Shown piece after piece: positions 1 to 9,475 of a DNA stretch of 64,000 nt (position 1 is its first letter; each line of letters opens with the position of its first letter). The translations under genes were made by a program, and so were the position numbers. This DNA is from Caenimonas koreensis DSM 17982 (GTDB lineage Bacteria; Pseudomonadota; Gammaproteobacteria; Burkholderiales; Burkholderiaceae_C), in the NCBI RefSeq assembly GCF_009646335.1, contig NZ_WJBU01000014.1, positions 1 through 64,000 on the forward strand, written 5' to 3'. The notes below the pieces were generated by a model. It searched no databases, was not told the origin of the DNA, and was given only the letters and a program-made list of their open reading frames with translations.

Positions 1-3
1 GAC

Positions 4-87
4 GTCCGGTGGCCGATTCACGCAGGTAAAGAAGGGAGCCCGGCCTCGTGGCCGGCGGAATGACACGGAGTGAATCGGCCACCGGAC
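4..87 (+). repeat. Structured palindromic repeat, family A, copy 1
   Basis: Two perfectly complementary 17-bp arms (4-20 and 71-87) enclose a 50-bp core at 21-70. The core is identical to the core of copy 3 at 37784-37833, but the six arm bases next to the core differ (gattca/tgaatc here, ttttcc/ggaaaa there) while remaining paired. Inside the core a second short helix (cggcc, loop tcgt, ggccg) separates two conserved unpaired strands. It lies just downstream of the minus-strand fadD-type gene. Seen directly: sequence identity and covarying stems. Inference: a structured RNA or hairpin-DNA mobile element; which strand matters is unknown. Confidence 0.85.
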
Positions 88-103
88 GGCCGCGGCCCGC
101 CCC

Positions 104-157
104 GAACAGCGATAGCGCACTGAACAGCGACACCGCACTGAACAGCGATAGCGCCCT
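104..157. repeat. Three 18-bp tandem repeats
   Basis: Three tandem copies of an 18-bp unit of the form gaacagcgatagcgcact (104-121, 122-139, 140-157), with the middle and last copies slightly diverged. They sit between family A copy 1 and the stop codon of the fadD-type gene. A related cactgaaca string occurs beside the family B repeats at about 2741-2750. No coding or regulatory role can be read from the sequence. Confidence 0.8.
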
Positions 158-180
158 TAAATCATCAGCCGCAAAGAAGA

Positions 181-1881
181 CTACTTCTTGTCGCGCAACT
201 CGCGCCGCAGGATCTTGCCCACAGGCGTCTTGGGCAAGTCAGTGCGGAACTCGACGACCTTCGGCTGCTTGTAGCCGGTGAGATTGGCGCGGCAGAAGTC
301 GCGCACCTGCGCTTCAGTGAGCGACGGATCCTTCTTCACGATCACGAGCTTCACGGCTTCGCCCGTCTTGTCGTCGGGCACACCAACCACGGCGCATTCC
401 ATCACGCCAGGCAGCGTGGCAACCACGTCTTCGACCTCATTCGGATACACGTTGAAGCCGCTGACCAGCACCATGTCCTTCTTGCGGTCCACGATCTTGT
501 AGTAGCCCCGCGCATCGACCGTGCCGATATCGCCCGACTTGAAGTAGCCATCGGGCGTCATGACCTTGGCCGTCTCGTCGGGGCGCTGCCAGTAGCCGGC
601 CATGACCTGCGGGCCCTTGATCGCGATCTCACCGGGCTGGCCCATCGGCACTTCATTGCCGTCGTCGTCGAGCAGCTTGAAATACGTGCTGGGCAACGGC
701 ACACCGATGGTGCCGGTGAATTCTGTGCTCGTGGGCGGGTTGCAACTGGCCGAAGGCGAAGTCTCCGACAGGCCATAGCCTTCGACGATGGGGCAGCCCG
801 TTTTCTCGAGCCACTGCTTGGCGACCGCGCCCTGCACGGCCATGCCGCCGCCGAGGGAGACCTTGAGGTTCTTCCAGTTCACGGTGTTGAAATCGGGATG
901 GTTCGCCAGCCCATTGAACAGCGTGTTGACCGCCGGGAAGCTGTGGATCGTGTGCTTGGACAGCTCCTTGAGCACAGCGGGCAGGTCGCGCGGATTCGGG
1001 ATCAGGATCAGCTTTCCGCCCGTGCGCATCGACAGCATCATGCCCACCGTGAACGCGAAGATGTGATACAGCGGCAGCGCGCACACGCTGGTCGGCTGCT
1101 CGTTTGCAGGCACCTTTTCCATCACCGGCTTGTTGAAAGCCTCGGACTGCAGCACGTTCGCGATGATGTTCTTGTGCAGCAGCACCGCGCCCTTCGACAC
1201 GCCTGTTGTGCCGCCGGTGTATTGCAGCACGGCCACGTCTTCGAACTTGATGTCAGGCTTCTTGAACGAGCCGCGGCGGCCTTGTGCCAGCGCGTCGTTA
1301 AAGCGCACGGCGCCTGGCAGGTTGAAGGCCGGCACCATCTTCTTTTTGTTGCGCACCACGTAGTTCACGAGTGCGCCCTTGAGCATGCCCAGCATGTCGC
1401 CGAACGCGGCCAGCACAATGTGCTTGACCGGCGTGCTGGCAATGCACTGCTCCAGCGTATTCGCGAAGTTCTCGATGATCACGATGGCCTTGGAGCCCGA
1501 GTCCTTCAACTGGTGTTCGAGCTCGCGCGGTGTGTAAAGCGGGTTCACGTTCACCACCACGAAGCCTGCGCGCAGGATGGCTGCGACTGCCACCGGGTAC
1601 TGCGGCACGTTGGGCATCATGATGGCCACGCGATCGCCTTTGACCAGGCCCAGGCCCTGCAGGTAGGCGGCGAGCAAAGCGCTCAGCGCGTCGGTCTGTG
1701 CGAAGGTCACTTCCTTGCCCATGAAGCTGTAGGCGACGCGGTCGGCGTACTTGGTGAACGCCTCGTCCATCAGCTGGACGAGCGAGGTGTACTGCGTGGG
1801 GTCGATATCCGCCGGCACGCCTGGCGAATAGGAACTGAGCCAGGGGCGGTCGGTGTTGCTGTTGCTGATTACGGCGCTCAT
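181..1881 (-). CDS. Long-chain fatty-acid-CoA ligase (AMP-forming)
   Basis: Activates fatty acids to acyl-CoA with ATP through an acyl-adenylate, the entry step for beta-oxidation and lipid recycling. The 566-residue protein has the full ANL superfamily layout: the phosphate-binding YTGGTTGVSKG loop at about 221-231, an EGYGLSETSP adenylation motif near 378, the SGDIG...RKKDMVLVSGFNVYPNEVED hinge and C-terminal subdomain, and the catalytic-lysine region KTPVGKILRREL near the C terminus. Length matches FadD (about 560). The ATG start is preceded by a GGAGA ribosome site. It is monocistronic as far as can be seen, with repeats on both flanks. A different chain-length preference is possible; the family assignment is firm. 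Confidence 0.93.
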   Translation of the reverse strand: MSAVISNSNTDRPWLSSYSPGVPADIDPTQYTSLVQLMDEAFTKYADRVAYSFMGKEVTFAQTDALSALLAAYLQGLGLVKGDRVAIMMPNVPQYPVAVAAILRAGFVVVNVNPLYTPRELEHQLKDSGSKAIVIIENFANTLEQCIASTPVKHIVLAAFGDMLGMLKGALVNYVVRNKKKMVPAFNLPGAVRFNDALAQGRRGSFKKPDIKFEDVAVLQYTGGTTGVSKGAVLLHKNIIANVLQSEAFNKPVMEKVPANEQPTSVCALPLYHIFAFTVGMMLSMRTGGKLILIPNPRDLPAVLKELSKHTIHSFPAVNTLFNGLANHPDFNTVNWKNLKVSLGGGMAVQGAVAKQWLEKTGCPIVEGYGLSETSPSASCNPPTSTEFTGTIGVPLPSTYFKLLDDDGNEVPMGQPGEIAIKGPQVMAGYWQRPDETAKVMTPDGYFKSGDIGTVDARGYYKIVDRKKDMVLVSGFNVYPNEVEDVVATLPGVMECAVVGVPDDKTGEAVKLVIVKKDPSLTEAQVRDFCRANLTGYKQPKVVEFRTDLPKTPVGKILRRELRDKK

Positions 1882-2043
1882 CGGTGTGTCTCCAGGTCCC
1901 GGTTTGTCTTGCGGGCATTGTCCTCTGGGCGCTTCACGGGTTTCCCCTTGTTTTCCCTATGACGCTCTGGGGAGGCGTACCTACGACGGAGGGAATTTGG
2001 GGGCGCCCCAGTGGCCGGAGCGCTCGCTTGTTCAGGGCACTTC

Positions 2044-2302
2044 GTCTGTTCAGGGCTGCTCGCGGCAGGCGGACTCTGGCGCGGCCTCCTGCTGTGACGG
2101 TTTGCGCTAGTCGCGCAAACTCCGCTTTGAAATTTGTCTTCAGGCCGGCGCAAAAGAACTCCCTGCGAGTTTGCAAGCAAACTCTCCGGTCAAACAGCTT
2201 TTGCGAGTCAGATTACGTGTCGCGCTAAAGCGCGATCCGGCCTGAAGACAAATTTCAAAGCCGCTCACAGAAGTCGGCCACGCCAGAGTCCGCCTGCCAC
2301 GA
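2044..2302 (+). repeat. Large palindromic repeat, family B, copy 1
   Basis: Nested inverted repeats. The outer arms pair 2060-2081 with 2281-2302 (one mismatch); the inner arms pair 2124-2148 with 2237-2261 (25 bp, perfect). The centre carries a small hairpin (gagtttg/caaactc, 2166-2183) and a conserved cgcgctaaagcgcg hairpin (about 2221-2234). The centre matches the reverse complement of copy 2 at 2531-2616, whereas the inner arms and the small hairpin differ in sequence but stay paired. A gtctgttc flank at 2044 is shared with copy 2. Inference: a non-autonomous mobile or structured element, or a stable non-coding RNA. Confidence 0.85.
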
Positions 2303-2468
2303 GCCAACGGCTGCGCTTGATCAACGAGACACCAACCGCTCTGTGTCTTATCGGTTTGTGCGCGCAGCAATTGGCCGCGAACGCCTTTCGCTCGACCGCA
2401 CTGCTCTCCAATCCCAGGCAATGCGAAGCGAGCCGAGACTTGAGTCAAACACCCCCCCGTTGGTGAAC

Positions 2469-2715
2469 TCGCGGCAGGTGGACTCTGGTGGGGCGATTTC
2501 TTTTGTGGCTTCAAGAATTGGCTTGAAGCCGGATCGCGCTTTAGCGCGACTTGTGAACTGACTTGCGAAAGCTGTTTGAACGGAGCCTTTAGGCGCAGTG
2601 AGTTCTTTCGCACCGGCTTCGAGCCAATTCTTGAAGCGACGTTTGCGCGACAAGCGCAAACCACAAAAGCATGAGGCCCCGCCAGAGTCCACCTGCCGCG
2701 AGCGCCCCGAACAGA
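2469..2715 (-). repeat. Large palindromic repeat, family B, copy 2 (inverted)
   Basis: Same architecture as copy 1 in the opposite orientation. The outer arms pair about 2469-2494 with 2676-2702 (one mismatch); the inner arms pair 2508-2532 with 2613-2637 (one mismatch) and have a sequence different from copy 1. The central hairpin gcctaaaggc replaces the gagtttg stem of copy 1. The conserved core includes the cgcgctttagcgcg hairpin (about 2535-2548) and the gctgtttga block (2571-2579). The outer flank continues into a shared gaacagac string. Confidence 0.85.
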
Positions 2716-2754
2716 CAGCCAGAGTCCACTTGCCGCGAGCGCACTGAACAACAG
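2681..2754. repeat. 37-bp tandem duplication of the family B terminus
   Basis: The outer arm plus flank of family B copy 2 (2681-2717) is repeated directly at 2718-2754 with a few substitutions; both start with gccagagtccac. This extra terminus lies immediately before the pntB stop codon and suggests slippage or a second truncated element end. Confidence 0.75.
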
Positions 2755-2770
2755 CAGCAGCAATCAGCAA

Positions 2771-4183
2771 TCAACCCTTCAACGCCGCAAGCACCTCATC
2801 CAGCATCTTCTTGGCATCGCCGAACAACATGCGATTGTTGTCCTTGTAGAACAGCGGGTTGTCGACACCCGCATAGCCCGAAGCCATGCTTCGCTTCATC
2901 ACGATCGACGTGCGCGCCTTCCACACCTCCAGCACCGGCATGCCGGCAATCGGGCTGGTGGGGTCGTCCTGCGCAGCAGGGTTCACGATGTCGTTCGCGC
3001 CGATCACCATGGTCACGTCCGTCTCGGGGAAGTCCTCATTGATCTCGTCCATCTCCAGGACGATGTCATAGGGCACCTTGGCTTCGGCCAGCAGCACATT
3101 CATGTGCCCCGGCATGCGGCCCGCAACGGGGTGAATGCCGAAGCGGACATTCACGCCGCGCTCGCGCAGCAGCTTGGTGATTTCATAGACCGTGTGCTGC
3201 GCCTGCGCCACCGCCATGCCATACCCCGGCACGATGATCACGCTCTTGGACTCACGCAGCATTTCTGCAGTTTCCTGCGCGTTGATCGGCGACACCTCAC
3301 CCGCCGGCTGCGCACCCGCGCCGCTTGCCGCCGGCGCGCCGCCACCTGTGCCGAAACCACCCGCGATCACGCTGAAGAAGTTGCGGTTCATCGCCTTGCA
3401 CATGATGTACGACAGGATCGCGCCGGACGACCCGACGAGAGCGCCCACCACAATCAGCAAGTCGTTCGAGAGCATGAAGCCCGTCGCCGCAGCGGCCCAG
3501 CCCGAATAACTATTGAGCATCGAGACGACCACCGGCATATCGGCGCCGCCAATGGCCATCACCATGTGCACGCCAAAGAGCAGCGCGATCACGGTCATCA
3601 CGATCAGCGGCGTCATGCCGGCCTGGATGGTCGGTGCGTTCATGAACTCGCGCGCGAACCAGACCACGACCAGCAGCCCGGCGAGGTTCATCAAGTGCCG
3701 CCCCGGCAGCAGCAGCGGCTTGCCGCCAATGCGGCCAGACAGCTTGCCGAAAGCGATGATGGAGCCAGAGAACGTCACAGCGCCGATCAGGATGCCGACA
3801 TAAATCTCCATCTCGTGGATGGCCTTTTCGGCGCCCGTGAATTCAATCGACGTATCGACATAGCTCGCGAAGCCGACCAGGCACGCGGCCAGGCCGACAA
3901 GGCTGTGCATCAACGCGACGAGCTCGGGCATCTGCGTCATCTGCACCTTTTTCGCTGCGATGAGGCCGACACTGCCGCCCACGACGAGCGCACCGACGAT
4001 CCACGCGTAGCCAGCAGGCGTGACGCGCGGACCGAGCACCGTGGCGACCACGGCAAGCGCCATGCCGATGATGCCGAAGAGATTGCCGCGACGCGCGGTC
4101 TCGGGGTTGGACAGGCCACCCAGGCTCAGGATGAAAAGGATGGTGGCGCCGATGTAGCAGATGGTGGCGAGGCTGGAGGTCAT
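2771..4183 (-). CDS. NAD(P) transhydrogenase subunit beta
   Basis: Membrane and NADP(H)-binding half of the proton-translocating transhydrogenase, which uses the proton motive force to reduce NADP+ with NADH. The 470-residue protein begins [12 protein letters not shown] and contains many hydrophobic segments (domain II), then the NADP-binding domain III with [33 protein letters not shown] and [17 protein letters not shown] motifs. The ATG at 4183 is chosen over an upstream in-frame ATG because it gives the family N terminus and has a GAGAAG ribosome site; the upstream extension lies inside pntA. It follows pntA by 19 bp, so the pair is one operon. Confidence 0.95.
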   Translation of the reverse strand: MTSSLATICYIGATILFILSLGGLSNPETARRGNLFGIIGMALAVVATVLGPRVTPAGYAWIVGALVVGGSVGLIAAKKVQMTQMPELVALMHSLVGLAACLVGFASYVDTSIEFTGAEKAIHEMEIYVGILIGAVTFSGSIIAFGKLSGRIGGKPLLLPGRHLMNLAGLLVVVWFAREFMNAPTIQAGMTPLIVMTVIALLFGVHMVMAIGGADMPVVVSMLNSYSGWAAAATGFMLSNDLLIVVGALVGSSGAILSYIMCKAMNRNFFSVIAGGFGTGGGAPAASGAGAQPAGEVSPINAQETAEMLRESKSVIIVPGYGMAVAQAQHTVYEITKLLRERGVNVRFGIHPVAGRMPGHMNVLLAEAKVPYDIVLEMDEINEDFPETDVTMVIGANDIVNPAAQDDPTSPIAGMPVLEVWKARTSIVMKRSMASGYAGVDNPLFYKDNNRMLFGDAKKMLDEVLAALKG

Positions 4184-4202
4184 GTTCTTGTTCTTCTCGC
4201 TG

Positions 4203-5780
4203 TTATTTGCGGAACATTGCCAGCATGCGACGCGTGACCGCGAAGCCGCCGAACATGTTGACGGCCGTGAGCGCAAGCGCGAAAACGGCCAGGCCCAGAA
4301 TCAGTTGCGAGGGCCTGTCGGCATTCGCGCCGGTGAGCGGCGGCGCGATCTGCACCAGCGCGCCAAGCGCGATGATCGACGAGATCGCGTTCGTCACGCT
4401 CATGAGCGGCGTGTGCAGCGAAGGCTTCACGTTCCAGATCACCATGTAGCCGATGAAGCACGCGAGCACGAACACCGTGAAGTGCGACAGGAAGCTTGCG
4501 GGCGCATACAAGCCCACCAGCAGGAACAGCAACGCGCCGCCGCCGAACACCATGGCGAGCGACTTGCCGTCCATCGGCTCGCTCTCGCCATGGCCGTGGC
4601 CCTTGGCCGCTGCTGCCGCCACGACCGGCTTGGCGGCTGGCGCCGCGGGAAGCTTCAGCGGTGGAGCGGGCCATGTCACCGTGCCGTCCTTGATCACCGT
4701 GAGGCCGCGGATGGCGTCGTCTTCCATGTTGACAACGACGACGCCGTCCTTCGCCTTGCACAGCTCTTCGGCCACGCGCAGCAGGTTGTTCGAATAGAGC
4801 GTGGACGACTGCTTGGCCAGGCGGCTGACGAGGTCGGTGTAGCCGACGATCGTCACGCCGTGCTTGACCACGGCCTGACCCGGCTCAGTCAACTCGCAGT
4901 TGCCGCCGTTCTCGGCCGCCATGTCCACGATCACGCTGCCCGGCTTCATCGACTGCACCATCGCGGCGGTGATGAGTTTCGGCGCAGGCTTGCCCGGGAT
5001 GAGCGCCGTGGTGATGATGATGTCGGCGTCCTTGGCCTGCTGCGCGTACATCTCGCGCTGGGCCTGCATGAAGCCTTCGCTCATGACCTTGGCGTAGCCG
5101 CCGCCGCCCGAGCCTTCTTCCTCGTAATCGACCTTCACGAACTCACCGCCTAGCGACACGACCTGGTCCGCCACTTCAGCGCGCGTGTCGTTGGCACGCA
5201 CGATGGCGCCCAGGTTGGCTGCCGTGCCGATGGCCGCCAGGCCTGCAACGCCCGCGCCTGCGACAAAAACTTTCGCTGGCGGCACCTTGCCCGCCGCCGT
5301 GATCTGGCCATTGAAGAAGCGGCCGAAGGCGTGCGCTGCTTCGATCACCGCGCGGTAGCCGCTGATGCCCGCCATCGACGTGAGCGCGTCCATCTTCTGT
5401 GCGCGTGACAGCTGGCGCGGCAGCGAGTCGATCGCCAGCACCGTTGCCTTGCGGGCGGCGAGTTGCTGCATCAGCTCGGGGTTCTGGGCGGGCCACACGA
5501 AGCCGAGCAGCATGCCGCCTTCGCGCATCAACGCGACTTCCTGCGGGCTGGGCGCGCGCACTTTGAAAACGATATCGGAGCTGGCCCACAGGTCGGCAGC
5601 GGTCGGCACGATTCGCGCACCTGCAGCGGCATACGCGTCGTCCGCGAAATTCGCTGCGTCACCGGCGCCGCTTTGCACCGCGACGGCAAACCCGAGCTTG
5701 ACCAGTTTCTCGACTACATCGGGCACAGTTGCAACGCGCTTTTCGCCTGCTGCCGTTTCGGCTGGAACGCCTATCTGCAT
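4203..5780 (-). CDS. NAD(P) transhydrogenase subunit alpha (single-chain)
   Basis: NAD(H)-binding subunit of the proton-translocating transhydrogenase. The 525 residues combine what some alphaproteobacteria split into alpha-1 and alpha-2. The N-terminal alanine-dehydrogenase-like domain starts [17 protein letters not shown] and contains the Rossmann motif [17 protein letters not shown] near residues 170-186. An alanine/proline-rich linker leads to four hydrophobic segments (about 407-520). The product makes NADPH for biosynthesis and glutathione or thioredoxin reduction, which fits the peroxide-defence genes elsewhere in the window. Transcribed before pntB, with a 19-bp gap. Confidence 0.95.
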   Translation of the reverse strand: MQIGVPAETAAGEKRVATVPDVVEKLVKLGFAVAVQSGAGDAANFADDAYAAAGARIVPTAADLWASSDIVFKVRAPSPQEVALMREGGMLLGFVWPAQNPELMQQLAARKATVLAIDSLPRQLSRAQKMDALTSMAGISGYRAVIEAAHAFGRFFNGQITAAGKVPPAKVFVAGAGVAGLAAIGTAANLGAIVRANDTRAEVADQVVSLGGEFVKVDYEEEGSGGGGYAKVMSEGFMQAQREMYAQQAKDADIIITTALIPGKPAPKLITAAMVQSMKPGSVIVDMAAENGGNCELTEPGQAVVKHGVTIVGYTDLVSRLAKQSSTLYSNNLLRVAEELCKAKDGVVVVNMEDDAIRGLTVIKDGTVTWPAPPLKLPAAPAAKPVVAAAAAKGHGHGESEPMDGKSLAMVFGGGALLFLLVGLYAPASFLSHFTVFVLACFIGYMVIWNVKPSLHTPLMSVTNAISSIIALGALVQIAPPLTGANADRPSQLILGLAVFALALTAVNMFGGFAVTRRMLAMFRK

Positions 5781-5824
5781 GCGGTGTCTCCTCGGGTCAT
5801 ATGGGGCTGACCCGCGAGCTTACA

Positions 5825-6964
5825 TCAGCCTCTGCCGCGAAACCGCATGGCCCCCTGACGCGTCACTTCCGCCAGCAGCCGCTCGCGCGCCTGCTTCTCG
5901 CGCAGCCAGCGCGCGTCGTTCGTGCCCAGTTCCGCATCTTCGCCGAGCAACTGCACGCCGGCACTGGCGCCCAGCTGGCGCGCATGGTCGCCAATGGCCC
6001 GCAAGGTCATGGCGATGCGCTCGCGCAGCGGCATGTGCAGCCCGGTCACTGGATCGACATACACCGCATCCAGCCCGAAGCGGCAGGCCTGGAAGCGGTT
6101 GTAGGTGTAGACCATGTAGTCGTCTTCGACGGGGATGAACGGCTGCTCGTGCAGGAACCACGACGCCAGCGACTGCACGAATCCCGCAAGCGCCGCCGCG
6201 CGCTCGACGGTCAGGGGCGTGTCGAACACCCGGATCTCGATCGTGCCGTACTCGGGCTTGGGCCTGATGTCCCAGTAAAAATCCTTCATGCTCTTGACGA
6301 CGCCGGTGCGCGTGGTCTTGGCAAAGAACTTGCCGAATTCGTCCCAGCTCAAGGTGTAGGGCGCGCGGCCCGACATCGGAAAGGCAAACACGGAATTCAG
6401 CCGCGCCGAATCAAACTGCGTGTCATGCCCCTGCACATACGGCGACGAAGCCGACAGTGCAATGAAGTGCGGGATGTAGCGCGACATGCGATGCAGCATC
6501 AGCAGCGCCGAATCCGCATCCGGGCAGCCCACGTGGACGTGCTGGCCGAAGATCGTGAACTGCTTGCTGAGGTAGCCGTAGAGCGCCGACAGCTCGTGAA
6601 AGCGGGGCTTGTCGTAGATGCGCCGCTCGTGCCACTGCTGGAACGGATGCGTGCCACCGCCGACAACGGCGATATTGAGCTTGTCGGCACATTTCACCAG
6701 CGCATCGCGGATCTGCGAGAGCTCGGCCAGCACCTGGGAGGACGACTGGCACACGCCCGTCGATATCTCGATCATGGCCGACGTCATCTCCGGCACGACG
6801 GCGCCGGGCAGCTCGAAATTCGCCATCAGGCGAAGCATTTCATCGGAATACGGCGCGAGGTCGTAGTCGTGTGTGTTCACGAGCTGCAGCTCCAGCTCAA
6901 CACCCAACGACAGCGCGGCGGACTGCTGGAACGGCTCGAGCGCCAGTGGCTTGTAGCTATCCAC
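5825..6964 (-). CDS. YbdK-type carboxylate-amine ligase (glutamate-cysteine ligase GCS2 family)
   Basis: ATP-dependent ligase of the GCS2/YbdK family; E. coli YbdK has weak glutamate-cysteine ligase activity, so the true substrate is uncertain. The 379-residue protein has the family start [13 protein letters not shown] and the [14 protein letters not shown] region. The GTG start at 6964 is chosen because an AGGAGA ribosome site precedes it and the chain then matches the family; the longer frame lies inside the upstream gene. The start overlaps the antiporter stop by 8 bp, implying translational coupling. Co-production with a cation/proton antiporter recalls glutathione-gated Kef systems, but that link is inference. 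Confidence 0.85.
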   Translation of the reverse strand: MDSYKPLALEPFQQSAALSLGVELELQLVNTHDYDLAPYSDEMLRLMANFELPGAVVPEMTSAMIEISTGVCQSSSQVLAELSQIRDALVKCADKLNIAVVGGGTHPFQQWHERRIYDKPRFHELSALYGYLSKQFTIFGQHVHVGCPDADSALLMLHRMSRYIPHFIALSASSPYVQGHDTQFDSARLNSVFAFPMSGRAPYTLSWDEFGKFFAKTTRTGVVKSMKDFYWDIRPKPEYGTIEIRVFDTPLTVERAAALAGFVQSLASWFLHEQPFIPVEDDYMVYTYNRFQACRFGLDAVYVDPVTGLHMPLRERIAMTLRAIGDHARQLGASAGVQLLGEDAELGTNDARWLREKQARERLLAEVTRQGAMRFRGRG

Positions 6965-8264
6965 GCGTGTCTCCTGGTGCGGCGAAGGGCGGAGCGAACG
7001 CGCCTGGGGCCTGCACTGTGGGCGGGGAGCCGCCTGGCAGTGGCTCGGCTGCCCGCTGGCGCGAGCTTTCCCCTGCGCGGTAAATGGCAAACGTCGTGAT
7101 GATCGCGCCGACCACCTCCATCAGCAGGATGGCGGGCAGCGCGATGCTCGCGATGCGCGGGCCCTGCTCGGGCAGTGTCGCCACAAACTGCGACACGAGC
7201 AACAGCGCCACCGACGACATCGGCGACATGGCACAGCCGGTATAGATCGCCTGCTTCCAATTGGTGCCGCTGCCCCAGTTCGCGGCCGACACGCCAATGA
7301 TCTTTGCGGCTGCACGCGCCAGCACCACAGCGCCGACAAGGCCCGCGACAGCGGGGTTCCAATCGGCCTTGGCCGCAACCACCGAGACCAGCACGAACAT
7401 CAGCAGCATCAGCATCGACGCCGCAATGCCCAGCTGCCGCGGCCACGTCCACGGGCGCGGGTTGAGCTGCTTGAGCAGCATGCCGCACAACAGAGCGGCC
7501 AGCGGCGCCGAGCCGCCGAAGTGCGCCGCAAGCGCCGTTGCTGCCGTCAGCAACGAGATCAACAGCATCGACGTGTTCTCGCTGGTCGGGCTCATCACGC
7601 GCAGCGCCATACGCAGGGCCAGCGCCAGAAACGCGCCGACGACGAACGAGACGCCCAGCACCACCAGCACCGGAAACAGTGTTTCAGTCATGGACTGCTC
7701 ACCGCGGTTGATCACGCCGGTGCGCGCGCTGACCAGCGTGAAGGCATAGAGCGTGCTGAGCGTGGCCAGCACCATCGCGCGTTCAGTCACGGGGCCGGAC
7801 GCGCGCGTATCCATGATCACGCGGCTGAGCACGGCGGGCGACGCGGCCATCGCCACCAATGCCACCGCTTCGGCGACAACCGGGCGCACATCAAACCAGC
7901 GCAGCGCGTAGTACACCAGCAGCGCCGTCAAGGTCGATTCGGCGACGCTTTGCAGCAGCACCATCGGGTTGTGTCGGAACCAGCGCAGCGAGATGCGCCC
8001 GCCCGCTTCGAACAACACGACAGACACGCCCAGCTCGAGCAGGAACAGCGCCGTGCCCTGCAGCGGCCAGACCGCACCCGTAAAGCCGCCCAGGCCGGCG
8101 AGCGCGCCTACGAGCGAATAGCCCACCACCTTGGGCAGGCCGACATGCCGCTGCAGAAGATGGCCCGCCGCTGCGGCGACGGCCATCAGGATCGACCATT
8201 GAACAGTGGGCAGGCCGGCCGATGGCCGGATCCACTCGGCCCACACGGCCATGATTTCATTCAT
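6957..8264 (-). CDS. Cation/proton antiporter, CPA2 (Kef-like) family
   Basis: Inner-membrane monovalent cation/proton exchanger. The 435 residues are almost entirely hydrophobic, with 11-12 predicted segments, a [16 protein letters not shown] stretch and a [14 protein letters not shown] motif typical of the Na+/H+ exchanger domain. There is no C-terminal RCK/TrkA-N nucleotide-binding domain, only a proline-rich cytoplasmic tail, so it is shorter than KefB or KefC. A GGGGGAAG ribosome site precedes the ATG. Cotranscribed with the YbdK-type ligase, with overlapping ends. The ion (K+ or Na+) cannot be told from sequence. Confidence 0.85.
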   Translation of the reverse strand: MNEIMAVWAEWIRPSAGLPTVQWSILMAVAAAAGHLLQRHVGLPKVVGYSLVGALAGLGGFTGAVWPLQGTALFLLELGVSVVLFEAGGRISLRWFRHNPMVLLQSVAESTLTALLVYYALRWFDVRPVVAEAVALVAMAASPAVLSRVIMDTRASGPVTERAMVLATLSTLYAFTLVSARTGVINRGEQSMTETLFPVLVVLGVSFVVGAFLALALRMALRVMSPTSENTSMLLISLLTAATALAAHFGGSAPLAALLCGMLLKQLNPRPWTWPRQLGIAASMLMLLMFVLVSVVAAKADWNPAVAGLVGAVVLARAAAKIIGVSAANWGSGTNWKQAIYTGCAMSPMSSVALLLVSQFVATLPEQGPRIASIALPAILLMEVVGAIITTFAIYRAGESSRQRAAEPLPGGSPPTVQAPGAFAPPFAAPGDTRG

Positions 8265-8338
8265 GTGCTTCCCCCCGGGCGCACTCTAACCCACGGGATA
8301 TGGCCCAGCTGTAGGACAGTGCCCTGAATACCAGCTCT

Positions 8339-8719
8339 TCAGTGCAGCGTGCGCGTGGCGCCGTCGTCCAGCGCAAAGGCAGGGATCTCGACGTCGAAGC
8401 GCTCGCCGTCGTCCGCCACAAAGAAAAAGCTGCCGTGCATCGAGCCGGTTTGCGTTCTCAGGCGGCAGCCACTGCCGTACTGGAACGACTCGCCGGGCTT
8501 GAGCATGGGCTGGTGGCCGACCACGCCCAGCCCCTTCACTTCCTCGATCTCGCCGGCGGCGTTGGTGATGATCCAGTGCCGCGAGATGAGTTGCGCAGCG
8601 ACCTCGCCCGTATTGGTGATCGTGATGGTGTACGCGAAGCCGTACACCGACTGATCGGGCGCCGAATGCTCCGGCAAGTACTGCGGCATGACCTCGATGC
8701 GGAACTGATACTTGGACAT
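8339..8719 (-). CDS. ApaG protein (DUF525)
   Basis: Small fibronectin-III-like fold protein, 126 residues, of the conserved ApaG family; its cellular role is not established, though it is linked genetically to diadenosine tetraphosphate hydrolase and stress phenotypes. Visible signatures include the SVYGFAYTITITNTG strand, the RHWIITNAAG segment and the G-Q-P-M-L-KPGESFQYGSGC block. The start at 8719 (MSKYQFRIEV) is chosen over an upstream ATG nine codons earlier. It is divergent from rpe with a 69-bp gap, a usual arrangement in this order of bacteria. Confidence 0.93.
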   Translation of the reverse strand: MSKYQFRIEVMPQYLPEHSAPDQSVYGFAYTITITNTGEVAAQLISRHWIITNAAGEIEEVKGLGVVGHQPMLKPGESFQYGSGCRLRTQTGSMHGSFFFVADDGERFDVEIPAFALDDGATRTLH

Positions 8720-8776
8720 GGCGTGGATCGTAACGCCGCCTGGCAACCAGCGTGGCCGGTGTGGTCAGGCGGTTCG

Positions 8777-8782
8777 TAGAAT
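8777..8782 (+). promoter_or_regulatory. Candidate -10 box for rpe, near-leaderless start
   Basis: TAGAAT ends six bases before the rpe ATG at 8789, so transcription would begin at or beside the start codon. No good -35 match is seen. The same spacing recurs before purB (62418-62423), and nearly so before smg. Confidence 0.4.
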
Positions 8783-8788
8783 GGCGCC

Positions 8789-9475
8789 ATGACCAACAGA
8801 GCCTTCCGCATTGCGCCTTCCATCCTCTCGGCTGACTTCGCGCGGCTCGGCGACGAAGTCAAGAGCGTCATCGCTGCAGGCGCTGACTGGATCCACTTTG
8901 ACGTGATGGACAACCACTACGTGCCCAACCTCACGTTCGGCCCGATGATCTGCTCAGCCTTGAAGCCGCACGCAAAGACGGCGGATGGGCAGGCAGTGCC
9001 GATCGACGTGCACCTGATGGTCCAGCCTGTCGATGCGCTGGCGCAGGCGTTCGCGCAGGCGGGCGCCGACTACATCAGCTTCCACCCCGACGCATCGGGG
9101 CACGTGCATCGCAGCGTGCAGGCGATTCGCGCAGCAGGCTGCAAACCCGGCCTTGTGTTCAACCCGGCGCAGCCGCTCGATGTGCTCGACTGGACCATCG
9201 ACGACATCGACCTCATCCTGATCATGAGCGTGAACCCCGGCTTTGGCGGCCAGAGCTTCATCGACTCCGCGCTGCGCAAGATCGAGCAGGCGCGCAAGCG
9301 CATCGACGCGTGTGGCAAGGACATCCGGCTCGAAGTCGATGGCGGCATCAAGACAGACAACATCGCGCAGGTGGCAGCAGCCGGTGCCGACACGTTTGTG
9401 GCGGGCAGCGCGATCTTTGGCAAGAGCGATTACCGCGGCGTGATCGACGCGATGCGCGTGGCGCTCAAAGGCTAG
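8789..9475 (+). CDS. Ribulose-phosphate 3-epimerase
   Basis: Interconverts ribulose 5-phosphate and xylulose 5-phosphate in the pentose phosphate and Calvin pathways. The 228-residue TIM-barrel protein shows [18 protein letters not shown] (metal ligands and acid/base Asp), [10 protein letters not shown] and the LEVDGGI phosphate-binding strand. Length is normal. Its stop codon overlaps the stop of the convergent small gene in a CTAG tetranucleotide (9472-9475). The phosphoglycolate phosphatase and trpE genes that often follow rpe in related bacteria are absent here. Confidence 0.96.
   Translation: MTNRAFRIAPSILSADFARLGDEVKSVIAAGADWIHFDVMDNHYVPNLTFGPMICSALKPHAKTADGQAVPIDVHLMVQPVDALAQAFAQAGADYISFHPDASGHVHRSVQAIRAAGCKPGLVFNPAQPLDVLDWTIDDIDLILIMSVNPGFGGQSFIDSALRKIEQARKRIDACGKDIRLEVDGGIKTDNIAQVAAAGADTFVAGSAIFGKSDYRGVIDAMRVALKG

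Larger units (their letters stand above)
1882..2770. other. Gene-free 889-bp region filled with palindromic repeats
   Basis: No credible gene lies between the fadD-type start and the pntB stop. The open frames here run through inverted repeats on both strands and show no family resemblance. The region holds two family B palindromes in opposite orientation and a 37-bp tandem duplication; 2303-2468 between the palindromes shows nothing recognisable. Confidence 0.75.

Noticed and set aside
898..1962. 354-codon open frame antisense to the acyl-CoA ligase
   Set aside because: His/Arg/Gln-rich shadow of fadD with no start context.
2140..2763. 207-codon open frame on the minus strand through the repeat region
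   Set aside because: It runs through both palindromic elements, and its sequence is just the repeats translated.
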